A DNA stretch of 24,028 nt from a virus, in IMG/VR virus record IMGVR_UViG_3300042328_000235, positions 1 to 24,028 of that record. One strand, 5' to 3'. A program made the position numbers and the translations under genes. Shown in pieces: positions 23,319 to 24,028 of the stretch (positions are counted from its first letter, which is position 1; the number at the start of each line of letters is the position of its first letter). Under the pieces are notes generated by a model that was not told the origin of the DNA, searched no databases, and worked only from the letters and a program-made list of their open reading frames with translations.

Positions 23319-23906
23319 TTAGTAAACTTCAGCTTCTAAACCAATACTTGTTGCAGTTGCAACAATAGTAGCACCGGCACTGTCAGAAGCAATTTCAACA
23401 GTATAGTATCGACCGCCTGCGCCGATTATCCCTCGTGAAACGCCGTACAGTCTAGAGGTTGATAATTGAAGCCAAACACCTCTGGTGCTACCGGTTACTG
23501 TAGTAGTGCTGTAACTGCCAGTTTCCGTAAATCTAATCCAATAGCTTGAACCAATCCCAGCAGTGGTAGGTGTTGCCCAACTGCCAGCGCTAACGGTACC
23601 GGCGTTAGTAGAAGCGTCTATTGTTCCATCAGAGTAAAAAATAAGGTCAGCAAAAGCAGTGCCGGGGCTCGGTGTATCGCCATAGACACCCGCTAACCCA
23701 GCTAAAGAAACAGTGATGTTAGATTTACCGTACAAGGAGTTCATGCTCCAAGTTGAACCGCTAGTACTACTCACGCCAGCAAGAGCGCGAACATTTGACT
23801 GATTCATAGAAATTGTAGTAGTCAGCCCAAGGCCAAGCTCTTGCGCGACGCTAACTGGACTGGACGTGCCCCCCATGTTGAGGGCACCAGATGATGGCAT
23901 CGTCAT
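23319..23906 (-). CDS. Tail-fibre-like virion protein
   Basis: The protein has 195 residues. The start is ATG at 23906, 6 nt after a perfect AAGGAG (23918-23913) that overlaps the end of the upstream gene; a second Met follows at residue 3. The N-terminus contains SSGALNMGGTSSPVSVAQELGL, then SISMNQSNVRALAGV-type sequence and SMNSLYGKS at about 54-62. This recurrent N-terminal module of phage tail-tip and fibre-related proteins ends in the YGKS signature. The rest is Ser/Thr/Gly-rich beta sequence (GTIDASTNAGTVSAG, STRGVWLQLSTSRLYGV, GGRYYTVEIAS). It probably forms part of the adsorption apparatus together with the fibre gene upstream. Confidence 0.8.
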   Translation of the reverse strand: MTMPSSGALNMGGTSSPVSVAQELGLGLTTTISMNQSNVRALAGVSSTSGSTWSMNSLYGKSNITVSLAGLAGVYGDTPSPGTAFADLIFYSDGTIDASTNAGTVSAGSWATPTTAGIGSSYWIRFTETGSYSTTTVTGSTRGVWLQLSTSRLYGVSRGIIGAGGRYYTVEIASDSAGATIVATATSIGLEAEVY

Positions 23907-23909
23907 GGT

Positions 23910-24028
23910 TTACTCCTTGGCTTTTAACTGCTTTTCCAAAGACACAATTCGCTTGGCCAACTCAATAACCGCGGCCATTGCAGCGTTGCCGTAAGACACA
24001 CCAAGCAAGCCATTTCTTTTCTCAATTG
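23910..24028 (-). CDS. C-terminus of a fibre-like protein (partial)
   Basis: The frame is open from the window edge to TAA at 23912-23910 and gives about 39 residues: IEKRNGLLGVSYGN, then AAMAAVIELAKRIVSLEKQL and KAKE. A V-x-Y-x-x segment followed by an amphipathic helix with heptad hydrophobics is how the S74-type intramolecular chaperone domains of phage tail fibres and tailspikes end. Only the last helix is visible, so this is tentative. The downstream gene's Shine-Dalgarno is embedded in its final codons. Confidence 0.6.
   Translation of the reverse strand, partial: IEKRNGLLGVSYGNAAMAAVIELAKRIVSLEKQLKAKE

Overview
The window is a piece of a tailed double-stranded DNA phage genome, with two gene blocks that face each other. 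No integrase, terminase, portal, capsid, DNA polymerase or tRNA gene is visible. The mix of a hub-like protein, several putative DNA-ejection proteins and a giant polyvalent protein, with no tape-measure or tail-tube gene in view, suggests a podovirus-like virion, but the head genes lie outside the window. Nothing fixes the host. The Shine-Dalgarno sites and the lysis genes suggest a Gram-negative bacterium, and the overall look resembles uncultivated freshwater phages (inference only).

Plus strand, 1-4655, replication block. It holds the end of an unidentified gene, a Cys-rich protein with an acidic tail (candidate ssDNA-binding protein), a hairpin, a small helix-turn-helix protein, a 60-residue protein ending in a sliding-clamp-like QLELF motif, a large primase-helicase (archaeo-eukaryotic-type primase N-terminus, DUF927/AAA-type ATPase C-terminus), and a small unassigned phage protein whose tail overlaps the convergent block. 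Three inverted repeats cluster at the junction, about 4470-4580.

Minus strand, 24028 down to 4588, late block, apparently one long tightly packed operon. In transcription order: the C-terminus of a fibre-like protein, a fibre-like protein, a coiled-coil membrane protein, a 49-residue membrane protein, a membrane-anchored protein of unknown function, a 3TM-type holin, a candidate 25-residue membrane microprotein, a GH24 endolysin, a tail-hub-like protein, a C1q-like beta-sandwich protein, three low-complexity virion proteins (699, 346 and 569 residues) that look like ejection proteins, and a 2923-residue polyvalent protein. The last carries about 1,500 residues of predicted coiled coil, a zincin-like HExxH site and an LPD38-type domain.

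The least expected items are very short ORFs, not noticeable by length alone, that tie neighbouring late genes together through 4-nt ATGA/GTGA overlaps (49, 25 and possibly 13 codons). Others are the tandem 60-bp repeat inside the 699-residue protein, a GG-x-x-PRY motif shared by two virion proteins, and the Cys in place of the catalytic Asp in the endolysin.
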